A stretch of DNA of 35,726 nucleotides, taken from positions 1 through 35,726 of the forward strand of contig JADQBC010000026.1 in assembly GCA_016903655.1 (NCBI GenBank), in the 5' to 3' direction. Positions 1 through 7,896 of this stretch are shown in pieces (position 1 is the first letter of the stretch; every line of letters begins with the position of its first letter). The notes beneath the pieces were generated by a model. That model was not told where the DNA came from, did no database searches, and saw only the letters and a list, made by a program, of their open reading frames with translations. Both the position numbers and the translations under genes were made by a program. The DNA is from Gomphosphaeria aponina SAG 52.96 = DSM 107014 (GTDB taxonomy: Bacteria; Cyanobacteriota; Cyanobacteriia; Cyanobacteriales; Gomphosphaeriaceae).

Positions 1-22
1 CTAGTAAATCAATTAAGTAGAT

Positions 23-140
23 AAGCAAAATTATTTACACAATTTCTGTAGGGGCGGGTTTAGCCTTGATCTTTGTGAGCAACTGATCTTTAAATCAAAA
101 CCCGCCCGAACCTGCGGTAATTAATTTTGCGCGACCACTT
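23..140 (+). repeat. Intergenic repeat, copy A of an inverted pair
   Basis: About 118 bases that recur in inverted orientation at 34641-34759 with very few differences (for example one C/T change in the loop and a small indel near 123-130). The core is a hairpin: arms GGGCGGGTTT and AAACCCGCCC separated by about 36 bases. No coding potential is seen. A shorter relative of the GGGGCGGGTT arm occurs near 4407. It reads as one member of a dispersed palindromic repeat family; mobility is not shown. Confidence 0.75.
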
Positions 141-150
141 AACAATTGTA

Positions 151-178
151 GGGTGCGTTGCAAGAGCGTAACGCACCC
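151..178 (+). repeat. Hairpin repeat GGGTGCGTT...AACGCACCC
   Basis: Nine-base perfect arms (GGGTGCGTT and AACGCACCC) around a ten-base loop. Palindromes of this kind are common between genes in cyanobacteria. It lies downstream of the minus-strand gene at 318-761, so it could also help end that transcript, but there is no T tract on that strand to support a strong terminator. Confidence 0.55.
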
Positions 179-215
179 CACACTAATAGACTTTTTGCAT
201 GCATTCTATTAGTAA

Positions 216-254
216 GGAGTAGGGAGTAGGGAGTAGGGAGTAGGGAGTAGGGAG
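216..254 (+). repeat. Heptamer tandem repeat (GTAGGGA)n
   Basis: Five uninterrupted GTAGGGA units at 219-253 with partial units on both sides. This matches the short tandemly repeated repetitive (STRR) heptamers known in filamentous cyanobacteria. Unit number is expected to vary between strains. No spacers are present, so it is not a CRISPR array. Confidence 0.8.
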
Positions 255-317
255 AGTTTTACATGAAATAAATATAAAAATTGATTTTATTTTTAGTTTT
301 GCTCCCAACACTAATGA

Positions 318-761
318 CTACTGATCCCACCTAACCTTACTAGCAAAACCCCTCGCTTTGAATTGCTCCAACTTCAAAGGCGTAGGTTGATCAGCAGCAA
401 CACTAATTCTAATAGAAAAATCACTCAACCCAGGAGGCACTTCAGGAATTAAACCCAGTCGAGTACGATTTTCCATCACCGAATTATTATTCGCATCGTA
501 AATACGCCCAAAAACATCAGCATCATAAACCATTTTCCCAGAAGTATTTTGCGCCTTTCCCGTTACCAGAAAACAATTAACTGGACTACTGGTTCCACTA
601 GAAACACTACCCTCTGCCAAATCTGCTGGACATTCCTGATAAGCAACATCTAATAACTTAATTTGGGTAAGAGCAAAAGCAGCAGGACTAACTACCCAAC
701 TGCTCATAATACAGGAAACTATCAGCATCACTAAAACGCGAAAACCCATAAACTTGATCAT
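318..761 (-). CDS. Small secreted protein, unrecognised (FxLYD-like at best)
   Basis: 147 residues. The N-terminus has a clear Sec-type signal: a basic start (MIKFMGFR), a hydrophobic stretch at about residues 8-26, and small residues (SPAAFA) before a likely cleavage near residue 30. The mature part is about 115 residues with two cysteines (in QECPAD and VNCFL) that could form a disulfide. The pattern of a secreted beta protein with NTSGKMVYDADVFGRIYD resembles FxLYD-type domains, but this is a weak resemblance and no function is assigned. It starts 15 bases after the stop of the upstream glycosyltransferase on the same strand, so the two are probably co-transcribed. No strong ribosome site precedes the ATG at 761; an in-frame ATG at 749 is possible. 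Confidence 0.65.
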   Translation of the reverse strand: MIKFMGFRVLVMLIVSCIMSSWVVSPAAFALTQIKLLDVAYQECPADLAEGSVSSGTSSPVNCFLVTGKAQNTSGKMVYDADVFGRIYDANNNSVMENRTRLGLIPEVPPGLSDFSIRISVAADQPTPLKLEQFKARGFASKVRWDQ

Positions 762-775
762 TGGTAAAAATTAGC

Positions 776-1783
776 TCATCTTATTAGCTTAACGGCTGAT
801 ACCTCTTGCTCCCACAATAAACTCTTAACCAAATCCTGCCATTCAGGGAGTTTTCCCAAAGCATCAGCATCCAACTCCTCCCCCAAACTTGTACAGTACT
901 CAGCAAAACTATCCCCCCAGTTAATAATAGTTTCCAGAGGAGAAGCGCTTCTGTAACTTAAAGACTCTCGTAAATACTTAACCATCTCTGTAGGATGCCC
1001 CGTAGAATATAAATACCAAGCTATCCAAACAAAAGTACCGTATAACACCTGCCTTTCAATCAGTTGAACCCCTTCTGGGAGATTGGGTTGAGCAAAAAAA
1101 TTCCTCATCGCTGCCGCCAGCGAGCGAGCTTGGGGTAAACCCTTCGACATCGCACTTTGCCCATGTTGACGATAGCAAACAGTAACTCTCTGTAGCCAGG
1201 CAGCCTCACAACCAGCCAAAGCCAACCGCAACACCAACTCCGTATCTTCTGCTGGAGGATAGCGCGGATCAAAACCCCCCACCAGCTTCAGCCAGTGGCG
1301 GCGAAACATCATCGCACTCGGAAGAATTGGCTTCCACCTCAACCAACTTTCTAAAGTTAATTCAGGAACATTTTTCCAGGGACGTACATTCATCAGCAGC
1401 TTACCATCAGGATCAACCCGTCGCCAACCACTATGTACAATCCCTAAATTAGGTTGCTCCTCAAAAATAGCCACCTGTGCTGCCAGTTTAGCCCGCAAAA
1501 AATAATCATCCGCATCTAAAAAAGCAATTAATTCTCCCTCCGCTAACTCAATACCGTGATTGCGAGCCAGCGCTACTCCCTGATTATTTTGTAATACATA
1601 ACGAAAATTTTTCCCTTCATAAGGTTTTAGGACTGCCTCAGTATTGTCTTGAGAACCATCATCTATGACTATTATTTCATAATCATCAAAATTCTTTTGA
1701 TTCAAAACACTCTCCACCGCCTGAGCAATATAGCGATCGCAGTTATAGGTGGGAATAACCACGCTGACTCTTGGAAAACCCAT
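776..1783 (-). CDS. Family 2 glycosyltransferase (GT-A fold)
   Basis: About 335 residues. It begins with the classic GT2 nucleotide-sugar-binding start (PRVSVVIPTYNCDRYIAQAV), then the VIDDGS motif, then FLDADDYF, which holds the metal-binding DxD. A later GGFDPRYPPAEDTELVLRL segment fits the acceptor/catalytic-base region with its ED pair. The family moves a sugar from a nucleotide donor to an acceptor on the cytoplasmic side, usually for polysaccharide or glycoprotein synthesis; donor and acceptor cannot be told here. I chose the ATG at 1783 because GAAGG lies eight bases upstream; a GTG start at 1798 would add five residues. It is followed closely by the small secreted protein and is divergent from the RTX/TPR cluster, of which it may be an outlying partner. 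Confidence 0.9.
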   Translation of the reverse strand: MGFPRVSVVIPTYNCDRYIAQAVESVLNQKNFDDYEIIVIDDGSQDNTEAVLKPYEGKNFRYVLQNNQGVALARNHGIELAEGELIAFLDADDYFLRAKLAAQVAIFEEQPNLGIVHSGWRRVDPDGKLLMNVRPWKNVPELTLESWLRWKPILPSAMMFRRHWLKLVGGFDPRYPPAEDTELVLRLALAGCEAAWLQRVTVCYRQHGQSAMSKGLPQARSLAAAMRNFFAQPNLPEGVQLIERQVLYGTFVWIAWYLYSTGHPTEMVKYLRESLSYRSASPLETIINWGDSFAEYCTSLGEELDADALGKLPEWQDLVKSLLWEQEVSAVKLIR

Positions 1784-2297
1784 GGAATTTACCTTCACTT
1801 CTTTGCTCTATCTCATCCACATCTTGCCCTAGTCTGCTCCTCAATCTCATTGAATTGTAAATTAATTAGATTTGCATTCTATTTTTACTCTATTTCTCTC
1901 TTGGTTAATTCAGGCTTGAATTTTACCTCTAGTATAAATTGTTACTGATTTTTTCAATACCCATCTTTAATTTGCTTCTTAACTTATGTAACGTTTTATA
2001 GATTTATAATATTTTTTTACCTGACCCACGGAAGATGAGTGAGCAAAAAAAAAAATCTCCCAAAGCAAAACACCTCCAGACTTTGCCTGCATTCGCCAAA
2101 ATGAATAGGGTTGACCTGGAAAATAATTTGCCCAGTTTGTCTTTTTTTCAAACTTTGCGTTATGATTGAGAATTTTGCTAAATTCGCATAATCTTTAGTA
2201 ATAAACAAAATACAAACTTTCCCCAAGAGGCAAAAAAAAAATTTTTTCTGGCGAAAACCCTTGATTTATTGGGGATGAGATAGGACAGCATTAAATT

Positions 2298-2311
2298 AAG
2301 CAAATTTGCTT
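2298..2311. promoter_or_regulatory. Perfect 14-base palindrome next to -35 (possible operator)
   Basis: AAGCAAATTTGCTT is a perfect palindrome whose last two bases overlap the first two bases of the -35 hexamer TTGCCA at 2310-2315. A dimeric regulator bound here would touch RNA polymerase at the RTX promoter. Its regulatory role is inferred from position only. Confidence 0.35.
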
Positions 2312-2339
2312 GCCAAAAGTAAAATTATGCTGTTATAAT
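2310..2339 (+). promoter_or_regulatory. Sigma-70-type promoter for the RTX gene cluster
   Basis: TTGCCA at 2310-2315 and a perfect TATAAT at 2334-2339, separated by 18 bases. Transcription would begin near 2346 and leave a leader of about 100 bases before the first RTX gene at 2445. This is the best-looking promoter seen in the window. Confidence 0.6.
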
Positions 2340-2444
2340 GAATCCGAGCTTGTCCAGAAGCCTTGCTGGGCAAAATCAAAAATTAGTTCAATATTTTAAA
2401 TTTGTGCTAAAAAGCTAATAACGAACAGTTAAGGAAGAACAGAA

Positions 2445-3341
2445 ATGACAGACTCATTTATCGAAGAGCCAGGTATAACTCCAGATACCGATATCCCTGG
2501 GGTGGTAACGCCACTACCAGGTGGGGGAGTTGAAATTATACCTCCAGAAGAGCCTACATTAAGCGAAGTGACTAACCCCATCACGGGAGAACCAATTCTA
2601 GATTCAAAAACAGGTGAGCCACTGCCAGGAAACGAGATCTTGGGTAGTGTTAATAATGATGTGATCCTCGCTGCTGGTAGAAATGCAGAGGTAGTAGATG
2701 CTGGAGGGGGAGACGACTTTATTGAGGGTCGGGGCGGTTCAGACTTCTTAGTCGGTAATACAGGGGCTGACACCATTATAGGTGGGGTCAAGACGGACAC
2801 CATCATAGGTGGTACGGGAAATGACGAGCTGAGAGGGAGAAAAGGCTCCGATACAGTCTTGGGTGGTGCTGGAGAAGACTTGCTCAGAGGTAACAAAGGC
2901 AGAGATCTCCTGGACGGAGGTGGAAATAGCGTAGTTCCTGTGGATGACCAAGGCAACATACAGTACCTAGGTGACACAATATATGGTGGCAAAGGTAAAG
3001 ATACTCTAGTTGCTGGTATAGGAAACGATATACTCACTGGTGGTAAGGGAAAAGACACCTTTGTGTTTGAATACATCGAAGACGCAAACGGAGAGCTCCG
3101 CCCCTTGGGGAGAAATTCCGTCATCGAAGATTTCAGTGTTGAAGAAGGTGACAAGATCCAAATTTATGGTTTGGACTCCAAAGATCTAGATCGAGTAAAT
3201 TACAATCAAAATACGGGAGTAGTCAGTGTTGATGGGAGGAGATTGGTAACATTAAATAATGCGCCAGATTTTGACCCAGAAAAAGATGTGAAAATATTCA
3301 CAAAAGACTTTACCGCCAATGATGATTTTGAGCTCTTCTAA
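2445..3341 (+). CDS. RTX Ca-binding repeat protein 1
   Basis: 298 residues, very acidic. Residues 1 to about 65 are a Pro/Glu/Asp-rich lead with no Sec signal. Residues about 70-205 carry GGxGxDxUx nonapeptide repeats (for example GGGGDDFIEG, GGTGNDELRG, GGAGEDLLRG, GGKGKDTLVA), which fold as a calcium-filled parallel beta roll. A closing segment of about 90 residues (TFVFEYIEDANG through IEDFSVEEGDKIQIYGL) ends in NDDFELF. Such proteins normally leave the cell through type I secretion with a C-terminal signal; no exporter is in the window. AAGGAAG lies upstream of the ATG. It heads the cluster and shares its C-terminal plan and untranslated flanks with the next two genes. Surface location is inferred from the family. 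Confidence 0.9.
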   Translation: MTDSFIEEPGITPDTDIPGVVTPLPGGGVEIIPPEEPTLSEVTNPITGEPILDSKTGEPLPGNEILGSVNNDVILAAGRNAEVVDAGGGDDFIEGRGGSDFLVGNTGADTIIGGVKTDTIIGGTGNDELRGRKGSDTVLGGAGEDLLRGNKGRDLLDGGGNSVVPVDDQGNIQYLGDTIYGGKGKDTLVAGIGNDILTGGKGKDTFVFEYIEDANGELRPLGRNSVIEDFSVEEGDKIQIYGLDSKDLDRVNYNQNTGVVSVDGRRLVTLNNAPDFDPEKDVKIFTKDFTANDDFELF

Positions 3342-3401
3342 AAAATCCCAGTCTTGTTAAGGCAGGGAATGGAGATCAGGCAAGCTCTTGGTTAGATTCA
3401 T

Positions 3402-3422
3402 GCCACGTTTGTAGCGCGTGGC
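3402..3422 (+). terminator. Hairpin after RTX gene 1 (related to that after RTX gene 3)
   Basis: Six-base-pair stem GCCACG/CGTGGC with a nine-base loop, 60 bases after the stop of RTX gene 1. It is followed by TTAATTAATT, not a strong T tract, so it may act as a weak terminator, a processing site or an mRNA-stabilising 3' end. A homologous hairpin with compensatory changes lies at 5510-5534. Confidence 0.45.
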
Positions 3423-3528
3423 TTAATTAATTGCCCCAGTTGGGAGTGGTAACAAAAAATAATTGTCCAAAAACAGAATTTTTCTGGTAAAAAGTAAACA
3501 GCAAATCAAGCAGTGAGGAGTAAGTTAA

Positions 3529-4353
3529 ATGTCAACAGTAGTAGATCCAGATTTTACTTTAGAAGATGGAGAGCCATTATTAGATGATGATGGTAATATT
3601 ATCGGGTATGTAATCGAAGTTCCCGAAGGCGGTGCAATAGACCCTGAGACAGGATTACCAAGTGGTGGAAGCGGTGTCAATGGCAGTGAACTAAATGACA
3701 GTATCATTGGTGGCGTGGGATCCATGGATACAGTAGATGCTGGACTAGGAAACGACAGCATCAAAGGTAGAGGGGATCGAGACAGTTTATTTGGTAGTCT
3801 GGGAGACGATTCAATTAGAGGTGGTGGGGGAGCAGACTTCCTCCTCGGTGGAAAAGATAATGATGTTGTCAAAGGAATAAAAGGCAATGATACCGCTAAT
3901 GGTGGTGTAGGAGACGACTTCATGAAAGGTAATGCTGGAGACGACCTACTTTTAGGCGGGGCGGGGAAAGATACTATGGGCGGTGGAGCAGGCAACGACA
4001 CACTATTCGGGAAGGGTAGCGATTTGCTCAAAGGTGGTGCTGGAGAAGATACCTTTGTCTTTGAATTTAGCCCAGCCCAAGAAGGGGATCCAGCAGCGTG
4101 GGGTGATCCACGGCCCTACGGCAGAGAAAGCATCATCAGAGACTTCAACGGAGCCGAGGGTGACAAAATCGAGATTTTTGGCTTGGATGCTGAAAATCCC
4201 AACCAAGTTACCTACAATTCCAATACTGGAGTACTGAAGGTAGATGGGATAAAATTTGTCCAATTAAATGAACCCACAGATTTTAACCTCAAAAATGATG
4301 TGAAAATATTCACAGAAGAATTTACATTAGATGATGAATTTGAATTCTTCTAA
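3529..4353 (+). CDS. RTX Ca-binding repeat protein 2
   Basis: 274 residues. Residues 1-76 form an acidic lead (DPDFTLEDGEPLLDDDGN) and a first repeat. Residues about 77-170 hold Ca-binding nonapeptide repeats (GGGGADFLLG, GNAGDDLLLG, GGAGKDTMGG). Residues about 175-274 form a conserved closing domain (TFVFEFSPAQEG, IIRDFNGAEGDKIEIFGL) that ends in DDEFEFF, a candidate type I secretion tail. A strong ribosome site, TGAGGAG, precedes the ATG. The gene after it is a tandem duplicate, about 92% identical in protein (23 differences I counted over 274 residues). It lacks a Sec signal. It is probably secreted and calcium-folded outside the cell; its specific role is unknown. Confidence 0.9.
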   Translation: MSTVVDPDFTLEDGEPLLDDDGNIIGYVIEVPEGGAIDPETGLPSGGSGVNGSELNDSIIGGVGSMDTVDAGLGNDSIKGRGDRDSLFGSLGDDSIRGGGGADFLLGGKDNDVVKGIKGNDTANGGVGDDFMKGNAGDDLLLGGAGKDTMGGGAGNDTLFGKGSDLLKGGAGEDTFVFEFSPAQEGDPAAWGDPRPYGRESIIRDFNGAEGDKIEIFGLDAENPNQVTYNSNTGVLKVDGIKFVQLNEPTDFNLKNDVKIFTEEFTLDDEFEFF

Positions 4354-4399
4354 AAAAGTCTCCAGGATGTTCCAGGTAGTGGTTAATTTTTAGTCACGA

Positions 4400-4480
4400 T
4401 CCTTGTAGGGGCGGGTTGAGGGAGAGAAAGGAAAAAACTAAGCAGACAAGGGGCTCTGCGCCCCTTGCCTCAAGGACATT
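4400..4480 (+). repeat. Intergenic repeat block with GC-rich hairpin
   Basis: Between the two duplicated RTX genes. It contains TAGGGGCGGGTTGAG, related to the GGGCGGGTTT repeat arm at the window ends, and a hairpin at 4447-4467 with arms CAAGGGGC and GCCCCTTG around TCTGC. A related hairpin (AGACAAGG/CCTTGTCT) sits at 33165-33191. It replaces the hairpin seen after RTX genes 1 and 3, which suggests that repeat elements invaded this 3' flank. It could end transcription of RTX gene 2, but there is no clear T tract. Confidence 0.5.
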
Positions 4481-4639
4481 AATTTTGCATAGTTATAATA
4501 ACCAGGGCAGAGGAATCATGTAAAATCAACATGAAGTGCTGCCAAAACTGAAAATAAATGTTTCTAAGAATTAATTGCCCAAAAACCAGATTTTATGGTA
4601 AAAAGTAAATAACCAATCACGCAGTGAGGAGAAAGTTAA

Positions 4640-5464
4640 ATGTCAACAGTAGTCGATCCAGATTTTACCTTAGAAGATGGAGAACCATTATTAGATGATG
4701 ATGGTAATATTATCGGGTATGTAATCGAAGTTCCCGAAGGCGGTGCAATAGACCCTGAGACAGGATTACCAAGTGGTGGAAGCGGTGTCAATGGTAGTGA
4801 ATTAAACGATAGTATCATTGGTGGCGTGGGCTCCATGGATACGGTAGATGCTGGACTAGGAAACGACACAATCAGAGCTCAAGGGGATCGAGACAGTTTA
4901 TTTGGTAGTCTGGGAGACGATTCAATTAGAGGTGGTGGGGGAGCAGACTTTCTCCTGGGTGGAAAAGATAATGATTTCCTGAAATCAGGAAAAGCCAATG
5001 ATACAGTAAATGGGGGCTTAGGAGACGACTTCATCAAAGGAAATAGAGGTGACGACCTGCTTTTAGGCGGGCCAGGCAAGGATACTATGGGCGGTGGGTC
5101 AGGCAACGACACACTATTCGGGAAGGGTAACGATTTGCTCAAAGGTGGAGAAGGAGAAGATACCTTTGTATTTGAATTTAGCCCAGCCCAAGAAGGAGAT
5201 CCAGCAGCGTGGGGTGATCCAAGACCCTACGGCAGAGAAAGCATCATCAGAGACTTCAATGGGGCTGAGGGTGACAAAATCGAGATTTTTGGCTTGGATG
5301 CTGAAAATACCAACCAAGTTACCTACAATTCCAATACTGGAGTAATTAAGGTAGATGGGATAAAATTTGTCAAATTAAATGACCCCACAGATTTTAACCT
5401 CAAAGAAGATGTGAAAATCTTCACAGAAGAGTTTACCGTCGATGATGAATTTGAATTCTTCTAA
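4640..5464 (+). CDS. RTX Ca-binding repeat protein 3 (tandem duplicate)
   Basis: 274 residues, same architecture as RTX protein 2. Residues 1-76 are identical to it, although nine synonymous base changes separate the two genes over that stretch. Of the 23 amino-acid differences, 17 fall in the repeat region (residues 77-170), for example DNDFLKSGKAND against DNDVVKGIKGND. The closing domain and DDEFEFF tail are kept. The duplication includes about 65 bases upstream (GGTAAAAAGTAAA and the GAGGAG ribosome site). The pattern suggests a constant lead and tail with a freer repeat face. Export by a type I system encoded elsewhere is expected from the family, not shown. Confidence 0.9.
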   Translation: MSTVVDPDFTLEDGEPLLDDDGNIIGYVIEVPEGGAIDPETGLPSGGSGVNGSELNDSIIGGVGSMDTVDAGLGNDTIRAQGDRDSLFGSLGDDSIRGGGGADFLLGGKDNDFLKSGKANDTVNGGLGDDFIKGNRGDDLLLGGPGKDTMGGGSGNDTLFGKGNDLLKGGEGEDTFVFEFSPAQEGDPAAWGDPRPYGRESIIRDFNGAEGDKIEIFGLDAENTNQVTYNSNTGVIKVDGIKFVKLNDPTDFNLKEDVKIFTEEFTVDDEFEFF

Positions 5465-5509
5465 AAAAACCTCGAGGCAGCAAAATCAGGTAAGATATTG
5501 ATTAGAGTA

Positions 5510-5534
5510 ATCCCATGTTAGTAAAGCGTGGGAT
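5510..5534 (+). terminator. Hairpin with T-rich tail between RTX gene 3 and the TPR enzymes
   Basis: Arms ATCCCATG and CGTGGGAT (eight pairs, one G-U) around a nine-base loop, followed by TTGTTTTTGGC. It looks like a partial intrinsic terminator or attenuator that would let abundant RTX transcripts end while some polymerase reads into the enzyme genes. Because it spans 5510-5534, the downstream gene more likely starts at 5566 than at an in-frame ATG inside the hairpin. Confidence 0.55.
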
Positions 5535-5565
5535 TTGTTTTTGGCTTAGGAGTGGCGGAGGGAGC

Positions 5566-7866
5566 ATGACGTTGAACTCAGATTTAGCAAAAACCTACTT
5601 TAGTTTAGGTTTCATGTACCAACAAAGAGGGCAGCTAGAGGCAGCGATAGAAAATTACCACCTAGCCATTGAATACCAGCCAGACTATATAGCAGCTTAC
5701 AGCAATTTAGGAGCTGCCTTATTACAGGAAAAAGAATTTGCAGCCGCCGAAGCAATTTATCAAAAGGCATTGGTATTAAATCCCCAACAGGCAAAACTAT
5801 ACAATAACCTGGGTCAAGTTTTTCAGCTTCAAGGCAAACAAGATCTGGCTTTAAAATATTTTCGTCAAGCCATTGAGTTAGATCCGAACATGGAAATAGC
5901 TCATTATAATCTCGGGCGGATCTGGTGGCAAAAGCAAAATTACCTAGTTGCAGCAGCTAGTTTCCAAAAAGTGATTGCCCGCAAACCAGAAAATATCATG
6001 GCTTATGTGGACTGCGGTACAGTCTTAATGGCTTATGGGCAGATCGAGGAAGCTTTAGGATATTTCCGTGAAGCGATCGCCAGAGAAAGAGCTTTTATCA
6101 CAATTTATTGTAACAGAGCGCAACAAATAGCACCAAAAGACTTATTAGATTTAGCACAAATCTCCATTGCCAAATTTCTGGTAGCACTGCTAGAAAAGCA
6201 GGACTTCTCAGTAGTTTGCCAGCATCTGTGGCAGTCATATTTATATTTAGGAGATGTGGCCTTTGAATATGGGAAAAATAAGCAAGCAGCAAGATATTAT
6301 CAAAATGCCTTAAAGATTAACCATCAAAACCCAGAACTTTATTTGCGTCTCGGTAACTGTTTAGCCCTACAGGAGCGAACAGCAGCAGCGGTCATTGTCT
6401 ATCATCTGGGGTTAAAACTACAACCCCACCAGCCACAAATTCTCTTACAATTAGGCAAACTCCTAGAACAGCAAAAGCAACTCTTACAGGCGATTGAGTA
6501 CTATGAGAAGTTATTTGAGTTACAACTAACAGGAAAAGCCAGCTTAACTCCCACACCTCGAGGGAATCCACCACCACAACTGCGAGGCATTTATTTAGCC
6601 ACAAAAGACTGGTTCAACGCCACTGCATTAGAAGGGGTGAAATATATTGAAGTATGTTGGGGAACAAAAGACCCAAAATCTTATGAAAACCAGTCTCCCA
6701 AGGAAACTAGGGGGGAGGATAGCACTTTGATCCCTATCGTCTCCCACTCCACCAGCAAACAGGAATTATCCCAGTGTGGCGGAGTCATCTGTGGAACTTG
6801 TATGAATAACCTATGTAAATCCTTTGAGGCAACCCAGGTTCAACCAGGAGTACATTTGTGTTCAGAGAACAAAAGGTTGACAGTTGAAGACCCCCGCACT
6901 TTTGTAGTAGAAATACCAGCAGGCAGAGCGTGGATTGCGCCCCAAACCAACTCCTATCTAATTTGTAAAGAAATTGCCATAGTAACCCCAGATAATTACT
7001 TATTAGGAGAATTATCTAGATTTTATCCCTGGTATTTACCAGGATGCCAAAAACACGACCCAAGTAATCATCCATTATTAAGAGTAGAATTACTTCCCGA
7101 ACCAGAAAAAATTTATGGAAATGTAGCCATTTGCGCCTCACTGTCCGCGCAAGTCTATTATCATTGGGTGATCGATGTTTTACCAAGAATTGGAATTTTG
7201 CAGCAAAGTGGGATCAAACTAAAAGAGATTGATTGGTGGGTGGTAAATAGTATAGAGAAAAAATATCAAATAGAAACCTTAAAAGCACTAGGTATTCCCC
7301 TAGAAAAAGTGATCGCCAGCGATCGCCACCCCCATCTGGTAGCTCAAAACTTAATTGTCCCCTCATTTGCTGGACATTTAGACTGGCCAGGATGGGGAAC
7401 CATCCAATTTCTCCGCGAGAACTTTTTAGGAGGGAAAGCAGGAAATTATCCCGAAAAGATTTATATTAGTAGAGCCAAGGCAAAATATCGGCAAGTAATT
7501 AATGAAGCAGAAGTGTTAGAAATTTTGAGGGAAAATGGGTTTACCACAGTTTTGCTAGAAGAAATGACATTTGCCGAACAAGTAGGCCTGTTTGCCGCTG
7601 CGAAAATCATCGTAACACCCCACGGAGCAGGGATGACAAATCTCGTTTTTTGTAGTCAGGGAACCCAGGTAGTAGAATTTTTTTCCCCCCGTTATCTAAG
7701 AACTGACTATTGGATTATTACCCAACAATTGGGATTAAAACATTATTATTTAATCGGTGAAAACTTTCAGTGTCATCCTATCAGACAACTAATGTATCGC
7801 AGTCCATTGACTGAAGATATTTTAGTTCCCCTGAACAGCCTCAAAGCAGTTTTAAAATTGTTATAA
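5566..7866 (+). CDS. TPR protein with C-terminal GT61 (DUF563) glycosyltransferase
   Basis: About 766 residues. Residues 1 to about 325 contain roughly eight TPRs (such as AYSNLGAALLQEKEFAAAEA). A linker has a Cys cluster near residue 403 (CGGVICGTCMNNLC, spacing CxxxxCxxCxxxxC), possibly metal-binding. Residues about 460-760 are a GT61-type domain: NVAICASLSAQVYYHWVIDV, PHGAGMTNLVFC near residue 682, and VEFFSPRY. GT61 includes xylosyl- and O-GlcNAc-type transferases; many bacterial members sit in capsule loci, so a role in glycan or glycoprotein assembly is reasonable. I chose the ATG at 5566 because GGAGGGAG lies just upstream; an upstream in-frame ATG at 5515 would start inside a hairpin. 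It is the first enzyme after the RTX genes. Confidence 0.88.
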   Translation: MTLNSDLAKTYFSLGFMYQQRGQLEAAIENYHLAIEYQPDYIAAYSNLGAALLQEKEFAAAEAIYQKALVLNPQQAKLYNNLGQVFQLQGKQDLALKYFRQAIELDPNMEIAHYNLGRIWWQKQNYLVAAASFQKVIARKPENIMAYVDCGTVLMAYGQIEEALGYFREAIARERAFITIYCNRAQQIAPKDLLDLAQISIAKFLVALLEKQDFSVVCQHLWQSYLYLGDVAFEYGKNKQAARYYQNALKINHQNPELYLRLGNCLALQERTAAAVIVYHLGLKLQPHQPQILLQLGKLLEQQKQLLQAIEYYEKLFELQLTGKASLTPTPRGNPPPQLRGIYLATKDWFNATALEGVKYIEVCWGTKDPKSYENQSPKETRGEDSTLIPIVSHSTSKQELSQCGGVICGTCMNNLCKSFEATQVQPGVHLCSENKRLTVEDPRTFVVEIPAGRAWIAPQTNSYLICKEIAIVTPDNYLLGELSRFYPWYLPGCQKHDPSNHPLLRVELLPEPEKIYGNVAICASLSAQVYYHWVIDVLPRIGILQQSGIKLKEIDWWVVNSIEKKYQIETLKALGIPLEKVIASDRHPHLVAQNLIVPSFAGHLDWPGWGTIQFLRENFLGGKAGNYPEKIYISRAKAKYRQVINEAEVLEILRENGFTTVLLEEMTFAEQVGLFAAAKIIVTPHGAGMTNLVFCSQGTQVVEFFSPRYLRTDYWIITQQLGLKHYYLIGENFQCHPIRQLMYRSPLTEDILVPLNSLKAVLKLL

Positions 7867-7896
7867 TATTAGTCAACCAAATTTAAGTAATCGAGA

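Larger units (their letters stand above)
1784..2444. other. Intergenic gap between divergent units
   Basis: About 660 bases, AT-rich, separating the minus-strand glycosyltransferase from the plus-strand RTX cluster. It contains A-rich and T-rich tracts (near 2045 and 2232), a sigma-70-like promoter at 2310-2339 and a 14-base palindrome at 2298-2311. I see no convincing gene; a 69-codon minus-strand frame at 2017-2226 has no ribosome site and no recognisable protein features. Confidence 0.6.

Noticed and set aside
216-254. Possible CRISPR repeats
   Set aside because: Seven-base units with no spacers; a heptamer tandem repeat.
2017-2226. 69-codon minus-strand open frame in the gap before the RTX genes
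   Set aside because: No ribosome site, odd composition from poly-A tracts, no recognisable motifs.
2429-3154. 241-codon minus-strand frame opposite RTX gene 1 (and similar ones opposite the other RTX genes)
   Set aside because: Ser/Pro-rich translation is the mirror of Gly/Asp-rich repeat codons; a shadow, not a gene.
2445-5464. RTX proteins as haemolysin toxins
   Set aside because: They are short and lack a toxin or enzyme domain; only the Ca-binding repeats and tail are present, as in many non-toxic surface RTX proteins.
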